Source: Thalassoglobus neptunius (GTDB taxonomy: Bacteria > Planctomycetota > Planctomycetia > Planctomycetales > Planctomycetaceae). From it: DNA of 64,000 bases. The notes below the pieces were generated by a model. It was not told the DNA's origin. It did not search any database and saw nothing but the letters and a program-made list of their open reading frames with translations. Position 1 is the first letter of the stretch, and every line of letters starts with the position of its first letter. The DNA is taken from the NCBI RefSeq assembly GCF_007859735.1, contig NZ_SIHI01000006.1, positions 44,254-108,253 of the forward strand, read 5' to 3'. Below are positions 52,401 to 60,813 of this stretch, piece by piece. The translations under genes and the position numbers were made by a program.

Positions 52401-52521
52401 TGACCGTGAGAATCGCGACCGCGTAGAGAATGAGAAAAACGACGAGCGGAAGCGCGTCACGCCAGCCCACCCGGCTTCGTGGTTTCGGAAAGATTCGGCG
52501 GAGCAGGTCTGGGACTTTCAA
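49480..52521 (-). CDS. Giant VWA / GATase-like membrane protein
   Basis: 1013 residues. N-terminal membrane spans (LVVFLILYAVAILTVISF, LMFGLIAVSVWVWWMATC, LIVRLILVGVFVAMLA) precede a VWA domain (about 95-245: VVYAVDISESIHPDRV, RIVLISDGSETTGD), a beta-sandwich region, and a glutamine-amidotransferase-like domain (about 350-430: YDCVIFANVAHDAFDEVQLQALRDAVFNQGTGFLMTGGDNSF). A second VWA-like domain follows (ALAIILHTCEFAEGNTWAKRI, IIISDGDPQIPAPSLLN). Near the C-terminus is a span (FDWFLIALACLLPLDVAV) and a charged tail. This layout is a recurring planctomycete type. The TTG start at 52521 overlaps the stop of the ABC-NHL gene in a TTGA, so translation is coupled. Confidence 0.85.
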   Translation of the reverse strand: MKVPDLLRRIFPKPRSRVGWRDALPLVVFLILYAVAILTVISFDVFTFTKPLMFGLIAVSVWVWWMATCGWSGLNRWRSTQALIVRLILVGVFVAMLAEPRSVRTTDELSVVYAVDISESIHPDRVTDALTFVARTTSEKPLQDVAGWIAFGSSAAVEVPPIQTNYGSTMSNPEEIRFNSRVDRDATNIENALSLAAAILPEDRRGRIVLISDGSETTGDLKTVLDQLNAREISVDVLPVKYQYDNETWVERLDLPQSVKIGEPYEASVVISSLQAGKGKLIIEENGEPITEDPIEITYEEGKNRIDIPIYLRSPGYYEYEATLIPEDGTDGRDENNRAVGYIYVEGEGKVLIVRDPIRDDDRDYEHLARAIREGERAIEVVDSYRFPRDSLSLLPYDCVIFANVAHDAFDEVQLQALRDAVFNQGTGFLMTGGDNSFGPGGYHRTIVEEVLPVSMDITKKKVLPKGALAIILHTCEFAEGNTWAKRITKQAIKVLGNQDDVGVIAYGPGGEQWVVDMAPASQYEDMVPAINSAVIGDMPAFGPTMQIGFDGLSESDAATKHMIIISDGDPQIPAPSLLNKFISEKISVSTIAIFPHGGIEIETLRNIANATDGRYYFPADPNELPSIFIKEAKTLKRSMIQEKDFTPDVGFPSPVLEGIDGLPPLHGFVLTSLKENALTENILFTIPEDASEEETDPVLAIWRYGLGTTAAFTSSLSNQWARDWVDWNDYTAFVKQLLIRISRVEKTGSLRMWTYNSGGEGVIVVEDFYPEEDFLDVAAKVSGPGGTELSIPLKQVGPRRYQGTFPVNDKGQFQVTAIGKSGEREDRVHGGFIVSYSPEFLKFTSNMSTLQQIKDETSGTELSADSTAEDIYNRRTPKQSSKPIFDWFLIALACLLPLDVAVRRVQLDWSVVKSMLGFGTKKETTQTMGALLQRKKQVGEHLKSERPSKPFQPTGQKSPYLTTEAKRTAEPSKPKSEKPKDVPPKHDESTTSRLLQMKRKRSEDDDTPDQKS

Positions 52522-54389
52522 TAGAGTAGTTCCACAACTCGACGGTTTCCGGTATCGGCAACGGCGATCTTGCCGTCATGATTCACTGCAATTCCCCACG
52601 GGGTCCAGAATTGTCCTTCCCCTCGTCCTTCATGTCCATAACGACCCAAAACTTTTCCCTCTGTCGAAATCCGGGAGATTCGACCGGCTCCGTATTCGGC
52701 CACGAACAACGACCCGTCCGGGCCTTTTGCCAGATCATACGGATAGTAGAGTCCAGCTGTTTGCGCATCTGCAACGACACGAAGAAATTTTCCGTCCAGG
52801 TCAAACGCCTGAATGCGGTTGTTGATGGCGTCGGCGACGTAAAGCGTCCCTTCGTGCCAGACGAGTCCACTTGGTCGTTGAAACTGTCCATTCTCTGTTC
52901 CGACTTCGCCGAATTCAGTAACAAACTCTCCGGTATGTGTGAATTTTTGAATCCGGTCGTTGCCCCCATATTCCGCAACATAAAGGAATCCATCCGGAGT
53001 CTGCGTGACAGCAACGGTGTAGATGAACTGGCCCGGTCCGCGCCCGAACTCTCCAAGCGTTCCGAGAAGTTCACCTTCGACGTTAAAGAACGTGATCCGA
53101 TTGTAATGAGTGTCGGCAACTGCGATGCGTCCATCGAGGAGAACCCAAGCCCCTTCCGGCTTGCCGACATCGTATTCCGGCATCCACCATTTGCGGACGA
53201 GGTCCCCGACTTGATCAAACATGAGAACTCGTCCTGCATCATCCAGAACGAACAGGTCTCCCCGAGGGCTGAAGGTCATTCCTCTCGGAGCTGGCAGCAT
53301 GGGCCCTTCGTTCGGGAGCGAATAAATCTTTGCAGACTCGATGGCAAGTTGTGGTTCTTGAGCGTCCGACTGACCACATCCGGACAAAAGTGGAACAAGA
53401 AGCGATAAGAAGAGGGCGAGCACGACACTCAGGCGAACACGCGTCCCCGACTTGAATGTGCCTGATGACGGTTGATGGTAAATCGTTCGAGTTTCTCGGG
53501 TCTCGCCATGTTGGATCTCTGACTGATGATGCTGACCGACATTCCAGGTCTTCTCAATTGAGAGGGGGGATGTCTCGTCTTCTTGCAGAACAATTTGTTC
53601 GGGGCGCAGGCAGGGTGTTTCGTTTTCAACCGGCAGCCACAAAGGTTGTTCATCGTTGCCAAACCAGTTGGCGGGGCCCAGGAGATTCGCGAGGGATTTG
53701 TTTTCAGGGCGATAATAAAGTTCGTGGGGGGAGCCCGACCAGGCGACCTGACCGTCTTGGATGCAAATGACGAAGTCCGCTTCTCGGAGAACCACAGAAG
53801 GAAAATGCGTGGAGAAAATCAACGAACACCCGGAACGCCGCAAGGTTTCGCGAAGGACTCTCCAGTACAGGTCAACTCGTTCTGGATCAACGTGCGTAAA
53901 CGGTTCGTCCATCACATGTACAAACGGTTGCATCGCCAGACTTCTCGCAACAGCCAGTCGAGCCCGCTCTCCCATCGAGAGTGAATCGGGAGTGCGGTCG
54001 CTCAGATGAGACAGGTCGAACGTCGTCAGAAGTTCATCGACCGTTTCGGCTGACGGCTCACGATCGGTTGACGGTTGGCTGGAGCCTTGAGACACAACTT
54101 GCAGATGGTCACGGACACTCAGCAGCGGCCAGAGACCGAAGTCGGCAGGGACCCATCCGACACCCAGTCGACGTTTCGACTCCTGTTGTAATGAGTCTGA
54201 AGCACGGACCACTCCGCGCTCGGGAGATTCAAATTCGACCAGTAAGTTCAGGAGAGACGTTTTCCCCGCACCAGAAGGACCGATGACTGCAGTCACTCCG
54301 CTCGGGATGGAGAGTTGACCAATTGCCAGTCGAGGGCAACTGGGGTGTCCCAGTTGAATGTTCTCCAGATTCCAGAGTTCGATTCCCAT
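52518..54389 (-). CDS. ABC-importer ATPase fused to lipobox and NHL beta-propeller
   Basis: 623 residues, one uninterrupted frame. Residues 1-230 are an ABC ATPase: Walker A GPSGAGKT (37-44), signature LSMGERARLAVARSLA (from 137), Walker B HVMDEP (158-163), switch His in STHFP (195). The Q-loop reads VPADFGLWP, with Ala where Gln is expected. A TOBE-like CLRPEQIVL follows (260-268). After a hydrophilic linker comes a membrane segment (320-336, SVVLALFLSLLVPLLSG) ending in a lipobox-like LSGC (Cys338), then about six NHL repeats (365-623: IAVADTHYNRITFFN, YVAEYGGNDRIQKF, YVADAINNRIQAFD, FVAEYGAGRISRIS, IAVADTGNRRVVEL), a complete six-bladed propeller. The upstream genes encode the permease and binding protein. 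Confidence 0.85.
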   Translation of the reverse strand: MGIELWNLENIQLGHPSCPRLAIGQLSIPSGVTAVIGPSGAGKTSLLNLLVEFESPERGVVRASDSLQQESKRRLGVGWVPADFGLWPLLSVRDHLQVVSQGSSQPSTDREPSAETVDELLTTFDLSHLSDRTPDSLSMGERARLAVARSLAMQPFVHVMDEPFTHVDPERVDLYWRVLRETLRRSGCSLIFSTHFPSVVLREADFVICIQDGQVAWSGSPHELYYRPENKSLANLLGPANWFGNDEQPLWLPVENETPCLRPEQIVLQEDETSPLSIEKTWNVGQHHQSEIQHGETRETRTIYHQPSSGTFKSGTRVRLSVVLALFLSLLVPLLSGCGQSDAQEPQLAIESAKIYSLPNEGPMLPAPRGMTFSPRGDLFVLDDAGRVLMFDQVGDLVRKWWMPEYDVGKPEGAWVLLDGRIAVADTHYNRITFFNVEGELLGTLGEFGRGPGQFIYTVAVTQTPDGFLYVAEYGGNDRIQKFTHTGEFVTEFGEVGTENGQFQRPSGLVWHEGTLYVADAINNRIQAFDLDGKFLRVVADAQTAGLYYPYDLAKGPDGSLFVAEYGAGRISRISTEGKVLGRYGHEGRGEGQFWTPWGIAVNHDGKIAVADTGNRRVVELLY

Positions 54390-54595
54390 GATGGCAAGGG
54401 ACCCGTTTCAGAGGGGCCGTCCAATGTTTGTCTTATGATTGATGAAACTCTTCAGCGCCAATTCGGATCACAGGCATTGGCAACATTTCATTGTTTGTTG
54501 GGAAATCGTTTTCGAATTGCCAGTCTGCCGCTGCTCGAACGTTTCTGCACCGATGAACGCAGAATTCACTCGTGAAGATCATTGATGAAGATGCG

Positions 54596-55999
54596 TTAGA
54601 AAAACCTTGTGAACAATCGTCGAAGTGAAATCAGAACGGTGACAAGTACAAACGGAATCACAATGGCCACAGCGAGTTTGACTCCCAGCGCCGCGATTCT
54701 TCCGTAGTGCAGACTATTGTAAAGAACATAATTGATGGGAGCCAAGCCAGGCATCGCCAGGATCGATGGAAGCATGACTTCAAAGTAGCTCCAGTACGAT
54801 AACAACAAAGCGACGGCAAAGACCTTTCGGCCATGAAATTTCCAGTGCAGTTCTCGTCCGATCCGCTTCTGTGCAGCATTTCCTGACTCGCTCAGCAGCT
54901 GAATCATCTTCCTCGCGGGGGAATTTTCACTCAAATCGAAACAGTGAAAAAGGATGACTGCTCGCGGCAACAGATACAGCACTTCCGACAGGATCAACGG
55001 GACTGGTGTATCGTACGCGAAACGGAAGCCCGCTGTTTGAAAGATTTCCGCGACGGTCAATCCCCACGGAAGACTTCCCATCGACGCAGGCAGAAAAAGA
55101 AGAAACAACAACAGTCGCGGAACTCCCGTCTGAAACGTTGACCTCAAGGTCAGAACGAGCCCCAGACAAACGCATCCGGATGTCGCAGCGATCAGGATTC
55201 CATCGCTCACCTCGCGAATGAGTGTCGGCTGTGATCCCACCATGTTGAGTCCGAATCGAAATCCTCGCACAAGATGCCACGTTGGCATCAGGACCACGAC
55301 GAGCAAGCTTGCCGCGATCCACGAGCAAATCAGCAGCGTACGCCCAGTGTGAGCTTTCGAAAGTCGTCGAATGTTGTGCCGATCATCAGGTCGTGGCGAG
55401 TTGATCCACAGAACAATCGGAATGAGAAACGGAAGATGAACCACCATCGGGAAAGCTGCCAGTCGCAACGTTTCTCCAAGTTCAAGTCCTCGCGAATGTT
55501 TCGTGAAAATCCACTCTGTCCAACCGTTCGCCTGCATCAGTGAGGCAAGGTCCGCTTCCTGAAACGAGAGCAGAAACAGCAGGCAGAACGCGGTCAGATG
55601 AATTCGAAGCCGCGACTGCAGTGCCAGTCGAAAACGGAAACTCCACGAGGTCCGAGCCAGTCGTCCCAAGTGAATTGCACTGTCCGTCACGGTCGATGGA
55701 GGAGAAAGCCAGAGGATGATCACAGCCACCGGAAACAACTGCATTAACACGATCGCGGCATAAAGTCCTTCGCGCATCCAGGGATGATGCACGAGGGACA
55801 TTGACGTGTCACGAAAGCAGTATCCCGTCATCACGGAAGGGATCAGAAACGGGACAGCCATTGCAGACATCATCCACTTCCGCCGAGCAGGGGGAAGGGA
55901 TTCAAGAACTCGACAACCCAGTTCCGCCAGACAGGTTCCCAATGCGGAAATGATCAGGCTTCGAACCAGCGACCAGATGAGCGCCCCCAGCCAGGTCAC
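54596..55999 (-). CDS. ABC importer permease, two-domain ferric/thiamine type
   Basis: 467 residues with about 12 spans, long enough to hold two permease halves as in FbpB/ThiP. Hydrophobic stretches include WMMSAMAVPFLIPSVMTGY, GLYAAIVLMQLFPVAVIILWL, LTAFCLLFLLSFQEADLASL, LLFLLFLPASMGSLPWGLTVA and LAVAIVIPFVLVTVLISLRR. The EAA-like coupling loops are degenerate (HLGRLARTSWSFRFRLALQ and GNAAQKRIGRELHWKFHG) but in the right places. Start is GTG at 55999; no better codon is found between it and the preceding stop. It is 37 nt after the binding-protein gene and 206 nt before the ATPase gene. Confidence 0.82.
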   Translation of the reverse strand: MTWLGALIWSLVRSLIISALGTCLAELGCRVLESLPPARRKWMMSAMAVPFLIPSVMTGYCFRDTSMSLVHHPWMREGLYAAIVLMQLFPVAVIILWLSPPSTVTDSAIHLGRLARTSWSFRFRLALQSRLRIHLTAFCLLFLLSFQEADLASLMQANGWTEWIFTKHSRGLELGETLRLAAFPMVVHLPFLIPIVLWINSPRPDDRHNIRRLSKAHTGRTLLICSWIAASLLVVVLMPTWHLVRGFRFGLNMVGSQPTLIREVSDGILIAATSGCVCLGLVLTLRSTFQTGVPRLLLFLLFLPASMGSLPWGLTVAEIFQTAGFRFAYDTPVPLILSEVLYLLPRAVILFHCFDLSENSPARKMIQLLSESGNAAQKRIGRELHWKFHGRKVFAVALLLSYWSYFEVMLPSILAMPGLAPINYVLYNSLHYGRIAALGVKLAVAIVIPFVLVTVLISLRRLFTRFF

Positions 56000-56036
56000 A
56001 GGCGAGCACCCAATTCCGAATGTGAGTCGATGAGAA

Positions 56037-57086
56037 TCATTGAGAAGGAGACGTATACAGTTCGGACAACCACTTCAGGCATTCAATCCTCGCACTGGCG
56101 GAATCAGTGACATCCACAGACTGAGCCGCAAGAGGAATCAGTTCACGGACATCTTCGGGGAGCGCATCTTCATCTGTCGGACCGAGCGGGATCTGTCGGG
56201 AACCTGATTTCGCAAGGGCGAGTTCAATACGCTCGCTGAGTAAGTAGTCGATCAGCTGCTGCGTCTCTTCTTTCTTCGAAGTCCCATTGATCATTGCGAC
56301 ACTGTTTGGAATGCAGATGGTCTTCCCCTCATCAACGCGAATCGGCAACATCGCGACCGGAGCTCCTTCATCCAGCCCGACGAAGTAGTCATCAGTGTCG
56401 GTCCAGCCGAACTGACAGACGCCCTCAGCGACCAGATTTTTCACCGTCGCATTCCCCGGGGAAATCTGACAGCCGCGCTCCAACAGGTCGTCATACCACG
56501 CTTTTGTTTCCGAGCCGCCCCACTGATTCCAGAGAATCGCAAAGTGGGTCAGCGTCGTTCCGTAGAGTGGCATCGCAATCGTCATCTGCGACAGGTCGTC
56601 TGATTGAAAGGCTTCCAGAACTTTCGATTCCTCTGTCGTGAAGGAGTCCGTATTCACAATCCAGACTCTCAGGCGACCTCCAAATCCGGCCCACAACCCG
56701 TCCGGGTCTTTGAACTGTTCCGGAATTCTTTCGAAACCGCTCCCGCGATACGGTTGAAGCACGCCCGCTTCAGCCAGTTCGACAGTTCCCAGAACTTGAT
56801 TGTTCCAGAAAACGTCACAAACCGGGTTCTCTTTTTCACGAAGCAATCGCTGCACGAGTCCGAGAGACTTGGTGGCTTCCGTGTCACCGACCACGACAAC
56901 CGGGATGCCGGTTTCGCTTTCGAAGTCATCCAGAATTTGACTCGCGAAGATGAGATCGTGAGCACAATAAACGACGAGTGCTTCGTCAGTTCTTCGTGCG
57001 ACTGACATCCAGCCGACAGCAAGTGCGAGAACGAGAAACCCAATGAGAACATACTGCAGCGGTTTGGCCACGAGAAGACTTTCCAC
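56037..57086 (-). CDS. Extracellular solute-binding protein, ferric/thiamine/phosphonate type
   Basis: 349 residues. An N-terminal hydrophobic segment (YVLIGFLVLALAVGWMSV) acts as signal or anchor. The mature part begins LVVYCAHDLIFASQILDDFESETGIPVVVVG, the opening typical of FbpA-like type-II binding proteins, then NPVCDVFWNNQVLGTVELAEAGVLQPY, LWAGFGGRLRVWIVNTD, and CQFGWTDTDDYFVGLDEGAPV. The paired tyrosines that bind iron in classical FbpA are not evident, so the ligand is open (Fe3+, thiamine or an organophosphonate are candidates). GTG start at 57086. With the permease and ATPase genes it completes one importer. Confidence 0.85.
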   Translation of the reverse strand: MESLLVAKPLQYVLIGFLVLALAVGWMSVARRTDEALVVYCAHDLIFASQILDDFESETGIPVVVVGDTEATKSLGLVQRLLREKENPVCDVFWNNQVLGTVELAEAGVLQPYRGSGFERIPEQFKDPDGLWAGFGGRLRVWIVNTDSFTTEESKVLEAFQSDDLSQMTIAMPLYGTTLTHFAILWNQWGGSETKAWYDDLLERGCQISPGNATVKNLVAEGVCQFGWTDTDDYFVGLDEGAPVAMLPIRVDEGKTICIPNSVAMINGTSKKEETQQLIDYLLSERIELALAKSGSRQIPLGPTDEDALPEDVRELIPLAAQSVDVTDSASARIECLKWLSELYTSPSQ

Positions 57087-57147
57087 GATTGATCAAGTTG
57101 CGAGCGTCTGAGTGCAAGCTGAAAATTCAGGATCGAAAGCAGCGATA

Positions 57148-58776
57148 TTACCTGTCGAGGGTATCGAAGTATTTTTTAATCGAGTCAACGTACCCGGGCG
57201 GAATCTGCTCCTGATCAATCACATCATCGAGTGATTGCTGAATGTCTCCGACGATCTGTTTGTATTCTTCATCCTTGATTTCTCCGGATTCGGAGAGCCC
57301 TTTTGTTTTCATCGACAGCAGGATCTTGCCCTTCTGGATTGCGGACTTCGAAGTTTCGTTAATGAATCCCGTTGCGACAGAATCGTCTTCAGGAGCTTCT
57401 CCACCTTCACCGAAACCTTCTCCTCCGAGGCCATCGCCGTCCCCGTCTCCTTCTCCCTCGCCGTCACCTTCTCCCATTCCCTGACGGCCAGTCATTTGAG
57501 CATAGAGTTCGGCATAGTCCTCGAGCGTCATATCGCTTTCGAATTCTTCTCCATCAAGGCCACCTTCTGCATTCATTTGCTTGGCTTGAGCGATCGCTTC
57601 GAGTGCTTTCTCCAGCTTCTCTAGATCTCGAGCGGATTGGGCGACAAGCTCCATTTCCATTTGAGCGACTTCCATCGATTGCTGAATCGACTCCATTGCT
57701 TCTTGGGAGAGTGGTTCGCCTTTGGAAGCGTCCAGTTGCTGCTTCACGCGCTGGAGTGCCGAAGTGAGTGCTTTGGATCCGACCTGTTTTTCTGAAAAGT
57801 CTTCCAGAGCATCGAGCTTCTTTTGAATCTGACGTTCCATTTCAGTCCGTTCAATGGGATCGTCGGTCTTCGCAAGTTCCTTCAGGGCGTCCGAAATCTC
57901 GTCGAGTTCCTGCTGCAGCGGTTCGGAATCGCCTTTCTGGAGGTTCTTCTGCCACTCGCGAAACATCTCCTGATTTCCGAGCGATCCGAATTTCTGCTCG
58001 CTGTTCCATTTGTCGAACAATGATTTCAACTCACCCGAGTTCAGCTTGCGAAAAATCTCGCCAATCTCTTTCTGATGTTTATTCAGCCGATCGAGATTCG
58101 CTTTGGGATTGGCTTTCTCCATTCGCTGAAAACCAATCTTGAGCCCTTCAACGGCTTTCTCGACTTCCTCAGAGTTCTCAGCATCGATGTTCTTTTGAGC
58201 GAGAACATCTTTGCGCTTTTGAGCCTGCTTGGCAGATTCTTCGAGAAGCTTCTTCTGATCTTCCTCTTGTTTGGCTTCCGCGACTTTTCCGAACGGGTCG
58301 AGTGTCGGAACGAGCATCGAACCAACCATCAACAGGACCAACGCCGCAATCGGCCACATGGAGAACCGTTCCCATTGAAATGGAGCGACGATTTCCGGAT
58401 TCACGTTGGGAGCCATTTTCTCTGCGTTACGGATCACCAGCGGTCGGTAATCAGAGGAAGACTTTTCGATCGACAAAAGAGTCAGGAACAAATCGTTCGA
58501 CGATTGCGACTGATCGATCGCCGACGCTGCTGTCTTTTCATCGGGCTTCCAGGGGATCAGTGCTGCAATGACTCCACCGAGAATGGGGAGGAGAATCACC
58601 GAGCGTGGAGTGAACCAGTCCGCGAACAGACCAGTCAAGCGTCCAGCCAAAAGCACAATTCCACAAATTGCGGCGAGTACGAGTGTGAGGGTGAGCATTC
58701 GGCGAAACCATTGCTGAATGGTCAACCGCATCCGAACTCGTTCCAGCAGGCGGGTTGCATTTGGAAATTGTGACAT
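57148..58776 (-). CDS. Coiled-coil membrane protein of the MoxR/VWA cluster
   Basis: 542 residues from the ATG at 58776 (a GTG at 58788 is possible). Two spans near the N-terminus (MLTLTLVLAAICGIVLLAG, ILLPILGGVIAALIPW) and a third at about 140-160 (WPIAALVLLMVGSMLVPTL) precede a long coiled coil rich in Lys/Glu/Gln (about 170-410, for example EEVEKAVEGLKIGFQRMEK). Then comes an acidic Gly-rich repeat, GEGDGEGEGDGDGDGLGGEG, and a helical end (EEYKQIVGDIQQSLDDVI). It resembles the coiled-coil protein often found at the head of planctomycete MoxR/BatA operons; function unknown. First gene of the ten-gene minus-strand run. Confidence 0.75.
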   Translation of the reverse strand: MSQFPNATRLLERVRMRLTIQQWFRRMLTLTLVLAAICGIVLLAGRLTGLFADWFTPRSVILLPILGGVIAALIPWKPDEKTAASAIDQSQSSNDLFLTLLSIEKSSSDYRPLVIRNAEKMAPNVNPEIVAPFQWERFSMWPIAALVLLMVGSMLVPTLDPFGKVAEAKQEEDQKKLLEESAKQAQKRKDVLAQKNIDAENSEEVEKAVEGLKIGFQRMEKANPKANLDRLNKHQKEIGEIFRKLNSGELKSLFDKWNSEQKFGSLGNQEMFREWQKNLQKGDSEPLQQELDEISDALKELAKTDDPIERTEMERQIQKKLDALEDFSEKQVGSKALTSALQRVKQQLDASKGEPLSQEAMESIQQSMEVAQMEMELVAQSARDLEKLEKALEAIAQAKQMNAEGGLDGEEFESDMTLEDYAELYAQMTGRQGMGEGDGEGEGDGDGDGLGGEGFGEGGEAPEDDSVATGFINETSKSAIQKGKILLSMKTKGLSESGEIKDEEYKQIVGDIQQSLDDVIDQEQIPPGYVDSIKKYFDTLDR

Positions 58777-59200
58777 AGTGGCACACACCCGGGAAATGAA
58801 TGTTCGAGTGAAATTTCGAGTCGGAATCCCAAAACCTGCACCGTGAGTAGGGACTTGAAATACTCACGTAAGTCGAAATAAGTGGAAACCAGTTTCGGGG
58901 CGCATTCCGGTATCGTGAAAAACTACGTTTCAAGGATACGTGCTGTTGGACCGATCAACAAGAAATGTCTGAAAAAACCGACCGACATGCTCTCCGCCGG
59001 ACTTTCAGGAGCATTCAGTCTTTGTTTGCGACGGGCCAGTTCGCTGTCGGGAAGTTCGTCGATAGAATAGTGATACAGGCCCAATGAAACCGGGAATTGA
59101 AGCCACAAGCAGACTTTTACACTTTACGAATGACCATTGATGGTCGAAACTTGGTATCCCACCTGAGTCCCGCCTCTTACCTCAGAATCGATGGCCCACA
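58777..59200. other. Divergent promoter region
   Basis: About 420 nt between the head of the minus-strand cluster and the DUF1501 gene. A short frame at 58882-59070 has no family. A palindrome lies at 59132-59145 and is listed separately. Both promoters should be here. Confidence 0.4.
59132..59145. repeat. 14-nt palindrome upstream of the DUF1501 gene
   Basis: GACCATTGATGGTC is a 6+2+6 inverted repeat ending 55 nt before the start at 59201. Position and symmetry suit a regulator site for the DUF1501 gene, but there is only one copy. Confidence 0.35.
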
Positions 59201-60628
59201 ATGAACGGTCTTCCCTATCTTTCCCGACGTGACATGTTGCAGCGCTCCGGTCAAGGACTCGGAATGCTTGGGCTCGCCTCACTTCTCGAAGAACCGGGCA
59301 CAGCCCGAGGAGCATCCGAAAGTCGTTCGCCCATGGCGCCCAAAGCGTCACACTTCCCGGGGAAGGCGAAGCACGTTATTCACATCTTCTGCAACGGCGG
59401 ACCGTCTCATGTCGATACATTCGATCCCAAACCCAAGCTGACGGAATGGGCCGGCAAAGAGTTGCCGATGGAAAACCTGAAGACAGAGCGCAAGACTGGA
59501 GCGGCACTTGCGTCGCCGTATCAGTTTCAGAAGTACGGCGAAAGCGGGATTCCAGTCAGCGAACTCTTCAAGAACGTGGCGGAGTCAATCGACGACATTT
59601 GCGTGGTCCGTTCCATGCACGCAGACGTTCCCAACCATGAGCCGTCTCTCATGCTCATGAATTGTGGGGATGGACGTTTGATTCGACCAAGCTTCGGTAG
59701 TTGGTTGACCTACGGACTCGGAACCGAGAACCAGAACCTTCCGGGGTTCATCGCAATGTGTCCCGGCGGTTACCCGATTACCGAAACAGCCAACTGGCGT
59801 TCCGCCTTTCTGCCGGGTGTTTATCAGGGAACGTACCTCGACACGAAACGCAAAGGGGTTGACGAACTGATTTCCAACATCCGGAATGAGCAACTGTCGC
59901 TCGAACAACAGCGGCATCAACTCAACTTCGTCCAGGAACTGAATCGTCAGCATCTTTCGGAGCGGGGGCACGATCCGAAACTCGAATCCCGGATTCATTC
60001 GCTGGAGCTTGCCTATCGGATGCAGATCGAAGCGTCCGACGCGTTTGACTTGTCTCGGGAACCGGATCACATTCACGAGATGTACGGGGAGGGCGTTCAC
60101 GCGCGTCAATGTTTAATGGCCCGAAGACTCGTCGAACGAGGAGTCCGTTTCGTTCAGCTTTGGCACGGGGCAGGGCAACCCTGGGACAATCATGATGACC
60201 TCGAACAGAATCATCGCCGTCTGGCGGGGCAGCTCGATCAGCCGCTCGGAGCACTTCTGAAAGACTTGAAGCAGCGAGGTCTGCTGGATGAAACACTTGT
60301 TTTGTGGGGCGGGGAATTCGGACGGACTCCCGTTGTCGAACTTCCCACACCGGGGGCGAATCAGGGAAAACAGAACGGAAGAGACCACAACCATCACGGG
60401 TTCACAGTCTGGATGGCGGGAGGAGGAGTCAAGGGCGGAACGGTTTATGGAGCGACCGACGAATTCGGGTTCCGTGCTGTTGAGGATCGCGTGCACGTCC
60501 ACGACTTACACGCCACGATGCTGCACCTGCTCGGTTTCGACCACGAACGCTTAACGTACCGCTATTCCGGTCGCGATTTCCGGCTGACCGACGTTCACGG
60601 ACACGTCGTCGACGACATCATCGCGTAG
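59201..60628 (+). CDS. DUF1501 Tat-exported protein
   Basis: 475 residues. Tat signal near the start (SRRDMLQRSGQGLGMLGLASLL). DUF1501 proteins have an alkaline-phosphatase/sulfatase-like fold: VIHIFCNGGPSHVDTFDPKP at the N-terminus, VVRSMHADVPNHEPSLMLMN, VELWHGAG-like FVQLWHGAGQPWDNHDD, VLWGGEFGRTP, RDHNHHGFTVWMAGGGVKGG and LHATMLHLLGFDHERLTYRYSGRDFRLTDV. These are all present, so it is full length. In planctomycetes it is usually paired with a DUF1553/PSD1 cytochrome-type gene; no such gene lies on either side. Function unknown, likely a periplasmic hydrolase. Confidence 0.95.
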   Translation: MNGLPYLSRRDMLQRSGQGLGMLGLASLLEEPGTARGASESRSPMAPKASHFPGKAKHVIHIFCNGGPSHVDTFDPKPKLTEWAGKELPMENLKTERKTGAALASPYQFQKYGESGIPVSELFKNVAESIDDICVVRSMHADVPNHEPSLMLMNCGDGRLIRPSFGSWLTYGLGTENQNLPGFIAMCPGGYPITETANWRSAFLPGVYQGTYLDTKRKGVDELISNIRNEQLSLEQQRHQLNFVQELNRQHLSERGHDPKLESRIHSLELAYRMQIEASDAFDLSREPDHIHEMYGEGVHARQCLMARRLVERGVRFVQLWHGAGQPWDNHDDLEQNHRRLAGQLDQPLGALLKDLKQRGLLDETLVLWGGEFGRTPVVELPTPGANQGKQNGRDHNHHGFTVWMAGGGVKGGTVYGATDEFGFRAVEDRVHVHDLHATMLHLLGFDHERLTYRYSGRDFRLTDVHGHVVDDIIA

Positions 60629-60813
60629 AGAAGACTTGAAATGCTCGGAAATCAAGCGGCATTCGGCTCTCTGGGAGAGAGAATCGAACGGAAACGCAAT
60701 TGTCTGTTTCGATGGGATGACGGTCCACAACGTCGATGAATAAGACTTATCGACGAAAACGCGAAAAGCTGTCATGATGCGGCCATTCGAATCTCAATTC
60801 CATCGCTGCTGCC

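Noticed and set aside
57390..57480. GAG/GAC-type triplet repeats in the coiled-coil gene
   Set aside because: They encode the acidic Gly linker of the protein; this is low complexity within a coding region, not a satellite or CRISPR.
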